The notes under the pieces are model-generated. The model worked only from the letters and a program-made list of their open reading frames with translations. It was not told the origin of the DNA and ran no database searches. Source: Enterobacter cloacae complex sp. ECNIH7 (GTDB taxonomy: Bacteria; Pseudomonadota; Gammaproteobacteria; Enterobacterales; Enterobacteriaceae). From it: a stretch of 64,000 nucleotides of DNA. Numbering within the stretch: the stretch's first letter is position 1; each line of letters opens with the position of its first letter. The DNA is taken from assembly GCF_002208095.1 (NCBI RefSeq), contig NZ_CP017990.1, forward strand, positions 5,080,573 to 5,144,572, given 5' to 3'. Made by a program: the position numbers and the translations under genes. Below are positions 47,724 through 58,120 of this stretch, piece by piece.

Positions 47724-49097
47724 TTAAATCACCCGCGAGAACTGCTGCAGTCGCGCTTTCTGACGCAGATACGCGTCAAAGCACATGCAGATATTACGGA
47801 TCAACAGACGCCCTTTCGGCGTGACCTCAATCGCGTTCTCCGACACATCCACCAGCCCGTCTTTCGCCAGCGGTGCAATCAGCTTCAGGTCTTCCGCAAA
47901 ATAATCGCTGAAGTGCAGATCCCACTGCGACTCAACGTCGCTGAAATCGAGACGGAAGTTGCAGATTAGCGCCTTAATCACATCGCGCCGGATGCAGTCG
48001 TCGCGCGTTAACGCGATGCCTCGCCACAGCGCGTTGCCCGTTTCATCAACCTGCTGGTAGTAAAGCTTCAGCTCTTTCTGGTTCTGCGCGTAAGAGTCGC
48101 CAATCATGCTGATAGCGGAGACGCCCATCCCCAGCAAATCGGTATCGCCCTGGGTTGTGTAGCCCTGGAAGTTACGGTGCAGAACGCCTTCACGCTGAGC
48201 AATCGCCAGCTCGTCATCCGGACGAGCAAAGTGATCCATCCCGATAAACTGATAGCCGGTTTCGGTCAGCGAGGTAATGGTTTCCTGCAGAATATCCAGC
48301 TTCTGCTGGGCAGAAGGAAGATCGGCATCTTTTATTTTGCGCTGAGCGGCAAAGAGCGTCGGCAGATGCGCATAGTTAAAGACGCTCAGGCGGTCCGGGT
48401 TGAGTTCGGCCACGCGCTTCAGGGTGAAGGCGAAGCTTTCCGGCGTCTGCTTTGGCAGGCCGTATATCAGGTCAATATTGGTCGAGGTGAAACCAATCTC
48501 ACGCGCGTGATTGAGTAAGGCAAAGATAAATTCTTCGTCCTGCTCGCGGTTCACCAGACGCTGAACCTCTTTATTGAAATCCTGCACGCCCATGCTCAGA
48601 CGATTGAAGCCTTCGGCGCGTAAGTGATCCAGTACATCCAGCTCAATTTCACGCGGATCGACTTCGATCGAGATTTCAGCGTCGGCGTTAAAACTGAAAT
48701 TGCCGCGCAGCAGGGTCATCAGGCGGCTTATTTGCGCTTTATTCAGATAGGTTGGCGTACCGCCGCCCCAGTGAAGCTGGCTGACGTGACGGCCAGCAAA
48801 CAGCGGCGCGCGATGCACAATTTCTTGTTCGAGCGCATCAAGATACTGGTCGGCTTTGTGCTGCTGACGGGTAACGATTTTATTGCACCCGCAGAAGTAG
48901 CAGAGCTTGTGGCAGAACGGAATATGGACGTAGAGCGACAGCGGACGCTCAGGATAGCGCGCAACAGCCTGCTGGAAATCAGCCTCGCCGAAGGCATCGG
49001 AGAACTCCAGCGCGGTGGGGTATGACGTATAACGCGGCCCGGAATAGTTATATTTCTGGATTAGGGCCAAATCCCAGTCGATAGTTGGTGCTGACAT
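47724..49097 (-). CDS. hemN: HemN, oxygen-independent coproporphyrinogen III oxidase
   Basis: Radical SAM enzyme of 457 residues, exactly the E. coli length from MSAPTIDWDLALIQKYNYSG (49097). The 4Fe-4S motif is CHKLCYFCGCN (CxxxCxxC, near 62-69), and the SAM-binding GGGTP follows (LHWGGGTPTYLN). It oxidatively decarboxylates coproporphyrinogen III to protoporphyrinogen IX without oxygen in haem synthesis. Upstream lie a small ORF and yihI in the same direction. Confidence 0.97.
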   Translation of the reverse strand: MSAPTIDWDLALIQKYNYSGPRYTSYPTALEFSDAFGEADFQQAVARYPERPLSLYVHIPFCHKLCYFCGCNKIVTRQQHKADQYLDALEQEIVHRAPLFAGRHVSQLHWGGGTPTYLNKAQISRLMTLLRGNFSFNADAEISIEVDPREIELDVLDHLRAEGFNRLSMGVQDFNKEVQRLVNREQDEEFIFALLNHAREIGFTSTNIDLIYGLPKQTPESFAFTLKRVAELNPDRLSVFNYAHLPTLFAAQRKIKDADLPSAQQKLDILQETITSLTETGYQFIGMDHFARPDDELAIAQREGVLHRNFQGYTTQGDTDLLGMGVSAISMIGDSYAQNQKELKLYYQQVDETGNALWRGIALTRDDCIRRDVIKALICNFRLDFSDVESQWDLHFSDYFAEDLKLIAPLAKDGLVDVSENAIEVTPKGRLLIRNICMCFDAYLRQKARLQQFSRVI

Positions 49098-49099
49098 GC

Positions 49100-49282
49100 T
49101 CACTCCTTCCGTTGGTGTCGCGTTCGTATACGGCGGCCCGTTCTGGCCCCATCGCGGGCCATCATTCGGGTGCGCAGCCACTTCTGTCGCCGCGACAACC
49201 GCCGTAGTTTAACGAATAACCACACCAGATAACATATAACCGGAAGGGTTATAAGCAGGACTATCGTGCCTGCCGGGTGCAA
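49100..49282 (-). CDS. Putative 60-residue single-pass membrane protein
   Basis: An open frame between hemN and yihI, starting with TTG 3 bp after the yihI stop and ending 2 bp before the hemN ATG. The peptide starts MHPAGTIVLLITLPVICYLV; residues 6-24 form one hydrophobic helix, and the rest is very basic (16 or so Arg/Lys), predicting a cytoplasmic tail. I do not recognise a family. The tight fit between neighbours favours a real gene, but the TTG start and weak ribosome site count against it. Confidence 0.4.
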   Translation of the reverse strand: MHPAGTIVLLITLPVICYLVWLFVKLRRLSRRQKWLRTRMMARDGARTGRRIRTRHQRKE

Positions 49283-49285
49283 ATG

Positions 49286-49801
49286 TTAGTTTCCACCCTT
49301 CAGAAGACGCATCATATCTTCCTGCTTCTCGTCTTCTTCTTCATCTTCGTCATCGTCGTATGACAGGCCCAGCTTCTGCATCAGTTCATCGATACGATCC
49401 AGTTTGGCATCCACCCATGACTGCTCTTCAGCGGTCAGGGTTTCACCCTCTTCAAGACGTTCCAGCAGCGCGTCCAGGCGCTCATCGTTCTCCAGCAAAT
49501 CCAGCTCAGCCTGCGGTGAAAGCATAGGTTTCTCGCTCTTTGGTTTGTGCTGCTTAGTGACCGGGGTGTCTGTCACGCCCAGTGGAATGGGAGTTTTACT
49601 GCCGATACGAGGGTCTTTCTGCTGTTTGCCTTTTGCAGAAGCACCCGCTGCACCACCACCGTTGGCACGGCTACCCGCAGCGTGACCGCGATGTTTTTTA
49701 TCGCGTTTGCGATCGCGCGCTTCCTGGTTCAGTTCTTCGCGCGTTTTGCGGCGTGCTTTTACAGGGCGTTTCGCGCCTGCAGCGGAGGTTGGTTTTTTCA
49801 T
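49286..49801 (-). CDS. yihI: YihI, activator of the GTPase Der
   Basis: Cytoplasmic protein of 171 residues (E. coli 169) that stimulates GTP hydrolysis by Der (EngA) and so affects 50S assembly. The first 50 residues are strongly basic and low complexity ([20 protein letters not shown]), and the C-terminal part is acidic and helical ([13 protein letters not shown] near 150). This bipolar charge is typical of the family. Start [13 protein letters not shown]. csrC lies upstream in the same direction. Confidence 0.94.
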   Translation of the reverse strand: MKKPTSAAGAKRPVKARRKTREELNQEARDRKRDKKHRGHAAGSRANGGGAAGASAKGKQQKDPRIGSKTPIPLGVTDTPVTKQHKPKSEKPMLSPQAELDLLENDERLDALLERLEEGETLTAEEQSWVDAKLDRIDELMQKLGLSYDDDEDEEEDEKQEDMMRLLKGGN

Positions 49802-49869
49802 GATGTTTTATCTTTAAGTCGTTTTCTTCAGTATAGAATTGCGGCGAAATCTAGCAGAAAGCAAGCAAA

Positions 49870-50114
49870 GAAAAAAGGCGACAGAGCAATCTGTCGCCTT
49901 TTTTCCTGACTCACAACCCTTAGCGGGTCAGACTTTCCGTGTTTGCCAACAACAAACCCTGTTTATCCCTTGGCTAATACCGTCCGTGATACGGTTCCAT
50001 TTCCTGTAAAAAACGCCTCCAGGCGCTGGTCATCCTGACAATCCTGCGTCTTCGCCTCCTGGCGCTCCTGACCCTCATCCTTAAGTCGATTTCCTGTTGG
50101 CTTCCTCGCCCTGA
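49870..50114 (-). ncRNA. csrC: CsrC, CsrA-sequestering small RNA
   Basis: On the minus strand the RNA of about 245 nt starts near 50114 with CAGGGCGAGGAAGCC and contains around fourteen GGA motifs, several in hairpin loops (for example CAGGAGCGCCAGGAGGCG). These are the binding sites for CsrA. It ends at a strong terminator, GGCGACAG-ATTGCT-CTGTCGCC plus a T-run (49871-49898). Sequence and location between engB and yihI match E. coli csrC. It titrates CsrA and relieves repression of glycogen and other genes; the response regulator UvrY drives it in E. coli. The 5' end is placed by comparison and may be off by a few bases. Confidence 0.92.
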
Positions 50115-50379
50115 CGCACACTTTACCTTGTTCGGTTAAACTAACAAGCAACGAAACGGTACAAAAAGGGATTTTCAGATAATTACCTGGAAATAAGCTT
50201 ATGATTTAAAACAGTTTGAATTTTTTTACGCCTGCGAATTCTCTGAAATCTCGCATAGCATTACTGGCCGATCTCTCACACCGGTTGTGGCATTCGTCTA
50301 CTGCTCATAGCAATCAGAAAAGCCTTTTGCCTGCATTCGGGTATAATCCCCTTCAGATTACGATTTTGGAGACGACCAC

Positions 50380-51009
50380 GTGACTACCTGGAACTACCAA
50401 CAGACGCATTTTGTCACCAGTGCGCCCGATATTCGCCACCTTCCTTCTGATACCGGTATTGAAGTGGCATTTGCTGGCCGCTCCAATGCGGGGAAATCCA
50501 GCGCCCTGAATACGCTGACTAATCAGAAGAGCCTGGCGCGCACCTCAAAAACACCTGGCCGTACCCAGCTGATCAACCTGTTTGAAGTCGCAGAGGGCAA
50601 ACGCCTGGTCGACTTACCGGGCTACGGTTACGCGCAGGTACCGGAAGAGATGAAAATCAAGTGGCAGCGTGCGCTGGGTGAATACCTGGAAAAACGCATG
50701 TGCCTGAAAGGCCTGGTGGTGCTGATGGATATTCGTCATCCCCTGAAAGATCTGGATCAGCAGATGATCGACTGGGCTGTAGCAAGCGATATCGCCGTGC
50801 TGGTGCTGCTGACGAAAGCCGATAAGCTGGCGAGCGGCGCGCGCAAAGCGCAGGTGAATATGGTTCGCGAAGCGGTGCTGGCGTTCAACGGTGATGTGCA
50901 GGTTGAGCCATTCTCCTCGCTGAAAAAGCAGGGCGTGGACAAGCTGCGTCAGAAACTCGACGCCTGGTTTAGCGAGCTGGAACCCGCGACGGAAGCGGAA
51001 GAAGAGTAA
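50380..51009 (+). CDS. engB: EngB (YihA/YsxC), ribosome biogenesis GTPase
   Basis: Essential small GTPase of 209 residues needed for 50S subunit assembly. Motifs are G1 GRSNAGKSS (about 34-42), G2 with the TPGRTQ segment, G3 DLPGYGYA (about 79-86) and G4 LTKADKL (about 145-151). It begins with GTG at 50380, conserved in E. coli, with ribosome site TTGGAGACG. It is flanked by two sRNA genes on the other strand (csrC and spf). The 265 bp upstream, beyond the csrC start, hold the two divergent promoters; I could not place them exactly. Confidence 0.96.
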   Translation: MTTWNYQQTHFVTSAPDIRHLPSDTGIEVAFAGRSNAGKSSALNTLTNQKSLARTSKTPGRTQLINLFEVAEGKRLVDLPGYGYAQVPEEMKIKWQRALGEYLEKRMCLKGLVVLMDIRHPLKDLDQQMIDWAVASDIAVLVLLTKADKLASGARKAQVNMVREAVLAFNGDVQVEPFSSLKKQGVDKLRQKLDAWFSELEPATEAEEE

Positions 51010-51062
51010 TACCGAGCGCGGCGATAGCCGCGTTTTTTTGCCTGAATTTTTCTTTGCCGCAA

Positions 51063-51171
51063 TAAAAAACGCCCCAGTCATTACTGACTGGGGCGGCTAA
51101 AATATTCAGCCAAATCCGATTACGTGAAGTAAAAGGTCTGAAAGATAGAACATCTTACCTCTGTACCCTAC
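51063..51171 (-). ncRNA. spf: Spot 42 small RNA
   Basis: A 109-nt RNA on the minus strand, starting GTAGGGTACAGAGGTAAGAT at 51171 and ending in the terminator CGCCCCAGTCA-TTAC-type hairpin followed by TTTTTT near 51063. The sequence is almost identical to E. coli spf, and it sits at the same place, downstream of polA. Spot 42 pairs with galK and many other catabolic mRNAs through Hfq and reinforces CRP-mediated catabolite repression. Confidence 0.96.
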
Positions 51172-51319
51172 GCCGACAACTCTACCCCTTTTTGTGCTGC
51201 AGAAAAAGCACTTTTTGTAGTTTTTTTTCATTCTTTACATAGGGAATTCTAATGATTGTCACAAAACGCGCGTTGTTATGTTGCAAACTTACATAAAAAG
51301 CGCGTTATGCGAAGAACCG

Positions 51320-54112
51320 TTAGTGAGCCTGATCCCAGTTTTCGCCACTTCCCACTTCCACCAGCAACGGCACGTCGAGCGTCATGCTGCTTTCCATCAG
51401 TTCGTGGATCTTCTTCGACACGGCGTCGAGGTCGTCTTTGTGCACTTCAAATACCAGTTCATCGTGTACCTGCATGATCATTTTCACGCGAGGCTTCTCT
51501 TTTTCCAGCCAGGCATCAACGGCGATCATTGCACGCTTAATAATGTCCGCCGCGGTACCCTGCATCGGGGCGTTGATCGCCGCACGCTCTGCGCCAGCGC
51601 GACGCGCCGCGTTGCTGGATTTGATGTCCGGTAGGTAGAGACGGCGGCCATCCAGGGTTTCGACGTAACCTTTTTCCTTCGCCTGCGCGCGGGTGCGTTC
51701 CATATATTCCAACACCCCGGGATAACGCTCGAAATAGAGATCCATATACTTCTGCGACTCTTTGCGTGGAATGTTGAGCTGGCGCGAAAGACCAAATGCG
51801 CTCATGCCGTAAATCAGACCGAAGTTGATCGCCTTAGCACTGCGGCGCTGCTCGTTGGTCACGCTGTCCAGCGGCAAGCCGAAGACTTCCGCGGCGGTTG
51901 CCCGGTGGATATCCTTTCCTTCGGCAAACGCGGTCAGGAGGCCTTTGTCGCGGGACAGATGCGCCATAATGCGCAGTTCGATTTGCGAGTAGTCAGCAGA
52001 GACAATCAGATAATCCTCTGGTGCGATGAAAGCCTGGCGAATACGGCGGCCTTCTTCGTTACGTACCGGGATGTTCTGCAGGTTGGGGTCGGTTGATGAG
52101 AGACGACCGGTCGCCGCAACAGCCTGATGGTACGACGTGTGCACACGACCCGTTTTCGGGTTGATCATCAGCGGGAGCTTGTCGGTGTAGGTAGACTTCA
52201 GCTTCGCGAGGCCACGGTACTGCAGAATCACTTTTGGCAGCGGGTAATCCAGCGCCAGCTCTTCCAGCACCTCTTCAGAGGTTGACGGCGCGCCGCCAGG
52301 GGTCTTCTTCAGCGGCTTGATGCCCTGCTTTTCAAACAGAATGGTTTGCAGCTGCTTCGGTGAAGAGAGGTTAAACGGCTCGCCTGCAAGCTCATGCGCT
52401 TTTTGCTCGAGCTCGGTCAAACGCTGCGCCAGCTCCCCGGAGTGGTTATGCAGCACCGTTGGGTCAATCTTCACGCCGTTGCGTTCAATGCGGGATAGCA
52501 CGGGCACCAGCGGCATCTCGATATGCTGGAACACGTTCAGCGGACCTTCATGCTTCTGCAGTTTTGGCCACATCTTCAGGTGCAGCTGCAGCGTGACATC
52601 AGCGTCTTCCGCCGCGTAGCGCCCCGCTTCTTCCAGAGCGATCTGGTTGAAGGTGAGCTGATTTTTCCCTTTACCGGCAATCTCTTCAAAGGTGATCGTT
52701 TTGTGCTTGAGCCAGCGGTCAGATAAGGAATCCATATCATGGCGGCCCGCGACGCTGTCCAGAATGTAGGATTCAAGCATGGTGTCGAAGGCAATCCCGC
52801 GCAGTTCAATGCCGTAATTTTGCAGAATGCCTCGGTCGTACTTGAGGTTTTGCCCAACCTTGAGCGCCTTTTCGTCTTCCAGGATCGGCTTCAGCAGTTC
52901 GAGCACGCGTTCACGGGAGATCTGCTCCGGCGCATCCAGGTAATCGTGCGCCACAGGGACGTAGGCGGCAATACCCGGCTCTATCGCAAATGACAGGCCA
53001 ACCATATTGGCAGAGATGTTATCGAGGCTGTCGGTTTCGGTATCAAAGGCGAAGACCGGCGCCTTTTTCAGTTTATCGATCCAGGCGATCAGCCGTGACT
53101 CTTCAAGAATGGTTTCGTAGTTGTCGAAGGAAAGCGCCACGGCTTCTTCTTCCGCCTGCTCTTCTGCGTCAACGACGATTGTCTCCTTCGGCTTTGCAGC
53201 AGGTTTAGCCCCTTTCGCCTGCAGCCATTTACCGGCTTCCACGTCAGCGGTCCAGCGCTTGAATTCGTATTTCTTAAACAGGCTCAGCAGATCGTCAGCG
53301 GAAGGCTGTTGCACTTCAAGCTGCTCACAGCCCAGCTCCAGTTCGACATCGGTTTTGATTGTGGCCAGCTTATAGGAGAGATAAGCCACCTCTTTGTTCT
53401 CTTCCAGTTTTCCGGCCATGGTTTTTGCGCCACGGAAGGAGAGCCCGGCGATTTTGTCTGGCTGCGCGTAGAGCGTATCCAGACCACCCAGCCCCTGGAG
53501 CAGCGCCTGCGCGGTTTTTTCACCGACGCCAGGGACACCCGGGATGTTATCCGAGGAATCGCCCATCAACGCGAGGAAGTCGATAATCAGCTCAGGCGGC
53601 ACGCCATACTTTGTGACCACTTCTTCTGGCCCCAGAATGGTGTTGGTCATGGTGTTAATCAGGGTGATGCCTGGCGTCACCAGTTGCGCCATATCTTTAT
53701 CACCGGTGCTGATCAGCACAGGACGACCCATCTTTTCTGCTTCACGCGCCAGCGTGCCGATAACGTCATCAGCCTCAACGCCAGAGACGGCCAGCAGCGG
53801 CAGCCCCATCGCTTTTACCATGGTATGCAGCGGCTCAATCTGCGCGCGCAGATCGTCAGGCATTGGCGGACGGTGAGATTTGTAATGCTCAAACAGCTCA
53901 TCGCGGAAAGTTTTACCTTTCGCATCAAAGACTACAGCCGCATGGGTTGGCTGATACTGAAGGATCAGGCTGCGCAGCATGTTCAGCACGCCGTACATTG
54001 CGCCGGTAGGTTCCCCTGCGCTATTGGTCAGAGGAGGAAACGCATGGTATGCCCGATACAGGTAAGAAGAGCCATCGACGAGAATAAGAGGGTTTTCTGG
54101 GATCTGAACCAT
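51320..54112 (-). CDS. polA: PolA, DNA polymerase I
   Basis: Repair and Okazaki-fragment polymerase of 930 residues (E. coli 928), start [20 protein letters not shown] at 54112. The N-terminal 5'-3' exonuclease (about 1-300) includes [10 protein letters not shown] and GDKDMAQLV. The proofreading domain (about 330-520) keeps the active motif FDTETDSLD. The polymerase domain has motif A DYSQIELR, motif [14 protein letters not shown] and motif [10 protein letters not shown]. All three activities should be intact. A cluster of DnaA boxes and GATC sites lies upstream. Confidence 0.98.
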   Translation of the reverse strand: MVQIPENPLILVDGSSYLYRAYHAFPPLTNSAGEPTGAMYGVLNMLRSLILQYQPTHAAVVFDAKGKTFRDELFEHYKSHRPPMPDDLRAQIEPLHTMVKAMGLPLLAVSGVEADDVIGTLAREAEKMGRPVLISTGDKDMAQLVTPGITLINTMTNTILGPEEVVTKYGVPPELIIDFLALMGDSSDNIPGVPGVGEKTAQALLQGLGGLDTLYAQPDKIAGLSFRGAKTMAGKLEENKEVAYLSYKLATIKTDVELELGCEQLEVQQPSADDLLSLFKKYEFKRWTADVEAGKWLQAKGAKPAAKPKETIVVDAEEQAEEEAVALSFDNYETILEESRLIAWIDKLKKAPVFAFDTETDSLDNISANMVGLSFAIEPGIAAYVPVAHDYLDAPEQISRERVLELLKPILEDEKALKVGQNLKYDRGILQNYGIELRGIAFDTMLESYILDSVAGRHDMDSLSDRWLKHKTITFEEIAGKGKNQLTFNQIALEEAGRYAAEDADVTLQLHLKMWPKLQKHEGPLNVFQHIEMPLVPVLSRIERNGVKIDPTVLHNHSGELAQRLTELEQKAHELAGEPFNLSSPKQLQTILFEKQGIKPLKKTPGGAPSTSEEVLEELALDYPLPKVILQYRGLAKLKSTYTDKLPLMINPKTGRVHTSYHQAVAATGRLSSTDPNLQNIPVRNEEGRRIRQAFIAPEDYLIVSADYSQIELRIMAHLSRDKGLLTAFAEGKDIHRATAAEVFGLPLDSVTNEQRRSAKAINFGLIYGMSAFGLSRQLNIPRKESQKYMDLYFERYPGVLEYMERTRAQAKEKGYVETLDGRRLYLPDIKSSNAARRAGAERAAINAPMQGTAADIIKRAMIAVDAWLEKEKPRVKMIMQVHDELVFEVHKDDLDAVSKKIHELMESSMTLDVPLLVEVGSGENWDQAH

Positions 54113-54205
54113 AATGTCCGTGCCTTTAATCAATTTATGGGTAAAGGATGCCACAGAAGGATGAAAACATCAGGTATTAGCACCAGATACAGGAAAAGAT
54201 TTTGC

Positions 54206-54386
54206 GATCGTGAGGATCGCTCGCAAAAATCAAACTGTGGATAAGTTTGTGCATATTTTCACTTCATATGAATAACAGACGTAAAAAATACATATGAGTT
54301 AATTTTTAGATCTTAATTATCATGCTGTTATCACCTTAGATCTTATCTATATGGCCAACCGATGGCAATTTAGTCTATGTGGATAT
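54206..54386. promoter_or_regulatory. DnaA-box/GATC cluster upstream of polA
   Basis: TGTGGATAA (54236-54244) is a perfect DnaA box on the reverse strand, and TGTGGATAT (54378-54386) matches 8 of 9. Four GATC sites fall at 54206, 54215, 54309 and 54339. TTAGATCTTA is repeated at 54306 and 54336, 30 bp apart. This is most of the 440-bp AT-rich gap between polA and yihG. Confidence 0.6.
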
Positions 54387-54552
54387 AAGCCTTGATAAGC
54401 GCGGAATCACAGTGAAATCGTCTACGGCAGGGTAAAAGCGGCCAAATCATCACATGAAAGCGCCATTAATTTGTCCGTTTTCTGGTAAAATCAGCGCCCA
54501 GCGTCGAATAGCCGGCCGCTCACTTACAGCTAACCATTTGAAAAAGCTCATC

Positions 54553-55461
54553 ATGTCGAGATTGCTCGCTGCAATAACATTACTGTTAAGCATCATTTTA
54601 ACTATCCTGGTGACTGTCGCCTGCTCTGTGCCGATCATTATCGCCGGGATCGTTAAACTGCTGTTGCCTGTCCCTGTGGTGTGGCGAGCCGTGTCCGCAT
54701 TTTGTAATTTCATGATGTACTGCTGGTGCGAAGGACTGGCGATCCTGCTGTGCCTGAACCCGCATCTGAAGTGGGATATCAAAGGGCTGGAGAGTCTTAG
54801 CAAGAAGAACTGGTATCTGCTGATTTGCAATCACCACAGCTGGGCGGACATCGTGGTGTTATGCGTACTTTTTCGCAAACACATCCCGATGAACAAATAC
54901 TTTCTGAAACAGCAGCTCGCCTGGGTGCCTTTTATCGGGCTGGCCTGCTGGGCGCTTGATATGCCGTTTATGAAACGCTATTCGCGCAGCTATTTGATTC
55001 GTCATCCCGAGCGTCGCGGCAAAGATGTGGAGACCACACGCCGTTCCTGCGAAAAGTTTCGCGCGCATCCTACGACCATCGTAAACTTTGTTGAAGGCTC
55101 CCGATTTACGGAGGAGAAGCACCAACAAACCCGCTCTCCTTACCAGCACTTGCTGCCGCCAAAGGCTGCGGGTATTGCGATGGCGCTTAACGTGCTGGGA
55201 TCGCAGTTCGATAAACTCCTGAACGTCACGCTCTGCTATCCGGAAAACGATAAGACGCCGTTCTACGATATGCTCAGCGGCAAACTGACGCGCATTGTTG
55301 TGCGTGTCGATCTGGTCCCGATAGATGCCGGGCTGCACGGTGATTACGTTAACGATAAGAGTTTCAAGCGTCGTTTCCAGCAGTGGCTTAATACGCTCTG
55401 GAAAGAGAAAGACGAACAGATAGACAATATTAAATCTTTATACAAAAACGCCGGTCAGTGA
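54553..55461 (+). CDS. yihG: YihG, lysophospholipid acyltransferase-family protein
   Basis: Inner-membrane acyltransferase of 302 residues. One or two N-terminal helices (about 5-40) precede the PlsC domain with the catalytic NHHSWAD (H-x4-D, about 87-93) and NFVEGSRFT (about 180). E. coli YihG acylates lysophosphatidate and influences phospholipid acyl composition. I chose ATG 54553 ([20 protein letters not shown]); a TTG five codons upstream gives an N-terminus closer to E. coli, and neither has a strong ribosome site. The C-terminal tail differs from E. coli. The stop lies inside the terminator shared with dsbA. Confidence 0.92.
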   Translation: MSRLLAAITLLLSIILTILVTVACSVPIIIAGIVKLLLPVPVVWRAVSAFCNFMMYCWCEGLAILLCLNPHLKWDIKGLESLSKKNWYLLICNHHSWADIVVLCVLFRKHIPMNKYFLKQQLAWVPFIGLACWALDMPFMKRYSRSYLIRHPERRGKDVETTRRSCEKFRAHPTTIVNFVEGSRFTEEKHQQTRSPYQHLLPPKAAGIAMALNVLGSQFDKLLNVTLCYPENDKTPFYDMLSGKLTRIVVRVDLVPIDAGLHGDYVNDKSFKRRFQQWLNTLWKEKDEQIDNIKSLYKNAGQ

Positions 55462-55473
55462 CCGGCGTTTTTA
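55444..55473. terminator. Bidirectional terminator between yihG and dsbA
   Basis: AAAAACGCCGGTCA-G-TGACCGGCGTTTTT is a perfect stem with A- and T-runs on either side. The yihG stop codon (TGA 55459-55461) is inside it. Confidence 0.92.
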
Positions 55474-55484
55474 CATCAGCGAAA

Positions 55485-56108
55485 TTACTTCTTCTCAACC
55501 AGGTATTTCACGGTATCTGCATACTGCTGTACGAAGATATCCATGCTGCTGGTGTCCATGCCCTGCATGTTCAGCTGGTATTTGCCGTTAACAAACATCG
55601 CCGGAACGCCCTGAAGCTGGAGGTCAGCAGCCGCTTTTTCCTGCTGAGCAACCAGAGATTTCACCACAAAGCTGTTCCATGCAGCGTCATACTCTTCACC
55701 TTTCACGCCGGCATCAACGAACACTTTGCGGATATCCGCAGTGGTCTGAACGGTCTGGGTTTTCTGTACGGCTTCAAACATTGGCGCAGTGATCTTATCT
55801 TCCACGCCCAGTGCCATCGCAACCGCCCACGCCTGGGTCAGGTCTTTACCCAATGGGCCCAGGAACTCGACGTGGTACTTGGTCATTTTGGTGCCTTCTG
55901 GCAGCTTTTTCTTTACGCTATCCGAAACATGCAGCACTTGCTCGAACTGATAGCAGTGTGGGCAGTAGAACGAGAAAAACTCCAGAACCTGTGGCTCGCC
56001 AGCGACCGGTTTGTCCAGCGTGGTGTACTGTTTGCCGTCGGTAAACTGCGCAGCAGAAGCGCTAAATGCCAGAATAATACCTGCCAGCGCCAGCCAAATT
56101 TTTTTCAT
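55485..56108 (-). CDS. dsbA: DsbA, periplasmic thiol:disulfide oxidase
   Basis: Periplasmic disulfide-bond donor of 207 residues. The signal peptide [19 protein letters not shown] is cut before AQF. The thioredoxin-fold active site CPHC (residues 49-52 of the precursor, 30-33 mature) and the cis-proline loop GVPAMFVNG are intact. It oxidises secreted proteins and is recycled by DsbB. The start at 56108 replaces a nine-codon longer reading. It is 27 bp after srkA, and in E. coli the pair has a Cpx-regulated promoter upstream of srkA. Confidence 0.98.
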   Translation of the reverse strand: MKKIWLALAGIILAFSASAAQFTDGKQYTTLDKPVAGEPQVLEFFSFYCPHCYQFEQVLHVSDSVKKKLPEGTKMTKYHVEFLGPLGKDLTQAWAVAMALGVEDKITAPMFEAVQKTQTVQTTADIRKVFVDAGVKGEEYDAAWNSFVVKSLVAQQEKAAADLQLQGVPAMFVNGKYQLNMQGMDTSSMDIFVQQYADTVKYLVEKK

Positions 56109-56135
56109 GATTAACTCTCTCCTGGGTGTGTCCAA

Positions 56136-57122
56136 TTAATACATCGGCGTTAATTGCAGAGGGGGTTCCTGAAGAACCTTGACCTGCTCAGTAAATGTAG
56201 ATATCTGGCTACGCCAGTAATCCTCTCCGGTAAGCCACGGGAAATTCCGGGGAAATGCGGGATCGTCCCAACGCCTGATTAACCATGCGAGATAATAAAC
56301 AAAACGCATCGCACGTAAAGGCTCAATCAGGGCAATTTCGTCTGAATTAAACGGGCTAAATTCTTCATAAGCTTCAATAATGGTTTCAAGCTGCATGCGT
56401 TGCTCGGCTTTGTCGCCATTGAGCAGCATCCACAGGTCCTGAACCGCGGGCCCCATACGCGCATCATCGAGATCGACAAACAGCGGTCCATCACGCCAGA
56501 GGATATTTCCGGCATGACAATCGCCATGCAGGCGCAGGACGGAAATATCGTCACGCCAGCAGGTTTTAACAGCAGCAATGAGCTTATCGGTGGCGTTGAG
56601 GAAATCATCCTTTAACGCAGCGGGGATCATGGCATACGTTTCGAATATTTCGCGTGGTTCAAGAAGGTATTCCTGAATTCCGATAGTCGGGCGGGCAATA
56701 AAGGCTTTTTTGCGTCCCGTCTGGTGTATGCGCCCAAGATAGCGGGCAACCCACTCCATCTGATCGATATTATCCGCTTCAAACTGGCGGCCACCCAGGC
56801 TTGGGAATACAGCGTAGTAAAACCCTTCGTGCGTGAGGAGCGTTTGATTATTGAATTTTAGCGGCGCGGCAACGGGAACATCGTCATCCAGCAGATCGTG
56901 AGCAAACTGATGCTCTTCCTGAATTTGTTCTGCGGACCAGCGTTCAGGACGATAGAACTTTACGACGAAGCGCTGACGATCCTCGTCCTGAAATTGATAG
57001 ACGCGGTTTTCGTAGCTGTTTAACGGTGTTAGCCCGGAGTCCACCCGAATACCCTGTTCAAACAGGGCATCCATAATGGTGTCCGGGTGTAATGTCTGGA
57101 AAGTAAAAGCCTGGTCGTTCAT
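56136..57122 (-). CDS. srkA: SrkA (YihE), stress response kinase A
   Basis: Ser/Thr protein kinase of 328 residues with a choline-kinase/APH-like fold. The catalytic loop is LRLHGDCHAGNILW (about 195-208) and the metal-binding Asp is in FVDLDDARMG (about 216). In E. coli it counters MazEF-linked cell death and is part of the Cpx regulon. Start MNDQAFTFQTLHPDTIMDAL. It is upstream of dsbA in the same unit and follows yihD by 75 bp. Confidence 0.96.
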   Translation of the reverse strand: MNDQAFTFQTLHPDTIMDALFEQGIRVDSGLTPLNSYENRVYQFQDEDRQRFVVKFYRPERWSAEQIQEEHQFAHDLLDDDVPVAAPLKFNNQTLLTHEGFYYAVFPSLGGRQFEADNIDQMEWVARYLGRIHQTGRKKAFIARPTIGIQEYLLEPREIFETYAMIPAALKDDFLNATDKLIAAVKTCWRDDISVLRLHGDCHAGNILWRDGPLFVDLDDARMGPAVQDLWMLLNGDKAEQRMQLETIIEAYEEFSPFNSDEIALIEPLRAMRFVYYLAWLIRRWDDPAFPRNFPWLTGEDYWRSQISTFTEQVKVLQEPPLQLTPMY

Positions 57123-57197
57123 CCGATCATCCGGAAATTATACGAATGATTCAGGATATCATCTTGTGGCGATTTCGGTGCCGCCGCTTACAAGCTT

Positions 57198-57467
57198 TTA
57201 CTCTTTAATTACGCCTCGGGCGCGCAGTAATGCGGTCTTAAAATCTTCCTCATAATCCTTCTGAATACCAGGAATAACAGCATCTTTGGCAGAGTCACGC
57301 ATTTTTAGGTGGTAGATCAGGATGTCGTCAGAAAGGTCTGCCAGTTCGCCGTCAAAACCTGACTCTTTCGCCAGTTTCTGTAAAAATTGCATCAGATTTA
57401 GCTCTGGCTCTTTTTGCCAGGCGGGCTGGAGGAGTTCAATAACTTCATTCAGACGTTTACATTTCAT
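57198..57467 (-). CDS. yihD: YihD, conserved small protein (DUF1040)
   Basis: A cytoplasmic protein of 89 residues, the E. coli length, starting [20 protein letters not shown]. It is mostly helical and charged with no signal or membrane segment. The function is not established. Ribosome site AAAGGAG. It leads the yihD-srkA-dsbA set and is divergent from mobA by 68 bp. Confidence 0.94.
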   Translation of the reverse strand: MKCKRLNEVIELLQPAWQKEPELNLMQFLQKLAKESGFDGELADLSDDILIYHLKMRDSAKDAVIPGIQKDYEEDFKTALLRARGVIKE

Positions 57468-57535
57468 GGTGGTGCTCCTTTCATTTAGAGTGACACGTTA
57501 GCAGGGTCAATCCCACAATAAAAGAGGCGATATTC

Positions 57536-58120
57536 GTGAATCTTAGCCAGGAAATCATTGGGGTCGTTCTGGCAGGTGGCAGAGCGACGCGAATGGGGGG
57601 AAAAGATAAGGGGCTTCAACGCCTGAACGGCAAACCCTTATGGCAATGTGTCGCTGATACGCTCGCAGGCCAGGTGTCGACAATGGTCATCAGTGCTAAC
57701 CGGCATATCGACACTTACCAGCTCAGCGGGTACGCCGTTTACCAGGATATCCTTGAGGATTACCCGGGACCGCTGGCTGGTATGCTTTCGGTCATGCAAC
57801 AGTCTCACGGAGAGTGGTTCATCTTCTGTCCCTGCGATACCCCGTTTATTCCGTCCTGTCTTGTCGAACGTTTGTTGCTGCTTCGGGGTACGGTTCCTGT
57901 GGTTTGGGTACATGACGGCGAGCGTGATCATCCTGCTATCGCATTGATGCACCGATCCCTGGCGCCAGCCCTGCAGTCCTATCTGGCTGCGGGAGAGCGC
58001 AGGGTGATGGCTTTTATGCGCGAGTCTGGCGGTCATCCCGTTGATTTTAGCGATTTAAAATCAGCTTTTGTGAATGTGAATACGCCTGACGATTTGCAGA
58101 TGATGCAGGAGAAAAGATGA
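57536..58120 (+). CDS. mobA: MobA, molybdenum cofactor guanylyltransferase
   Basis: Nucleotidyltransferase of 194 residues that joins GMP to molybdopterin to make the MGD cofactor used by formate dehydrogenases, including FdoG in this window. The signature [17 protein letters not shown] (about 12-28) binds GTP, and the Mg-binding Asp is near 100 (PCDTPF). It starts with GTG at 57536, as in E. coli, after AAAGAGGCG. The stop overlaps mobB by 4 bp. Confidence 0.97.
   Translation: MNLSQEIIGVVLAGGRATRMGGKDKGLQRLNGKPLWQCVADTLAGQVSTMVISANRHIDTYQLSGYAVYQDILEDYPGPLAGMLSVMQQSHGEWFIFCPCDTPFIPSCLVERLLLLRGTVPVVWVHDGERDHPAIALMHRSLAPALQSYLAAGERRVMAFMRESGGHPVDFSDLKSAFVNVNTPDDLQMMQEKR

Noticed and set aside
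54206..54386. Possible replication origin (DnaA boxes with AT-rich 13-mer-like repeats)
   Set aside because: Only two boxes and no IHF/Fis-type architecture; the enterobacterial oriC lies next to mnmG and mioC, not polA. Kept only as a regulatory candidate.
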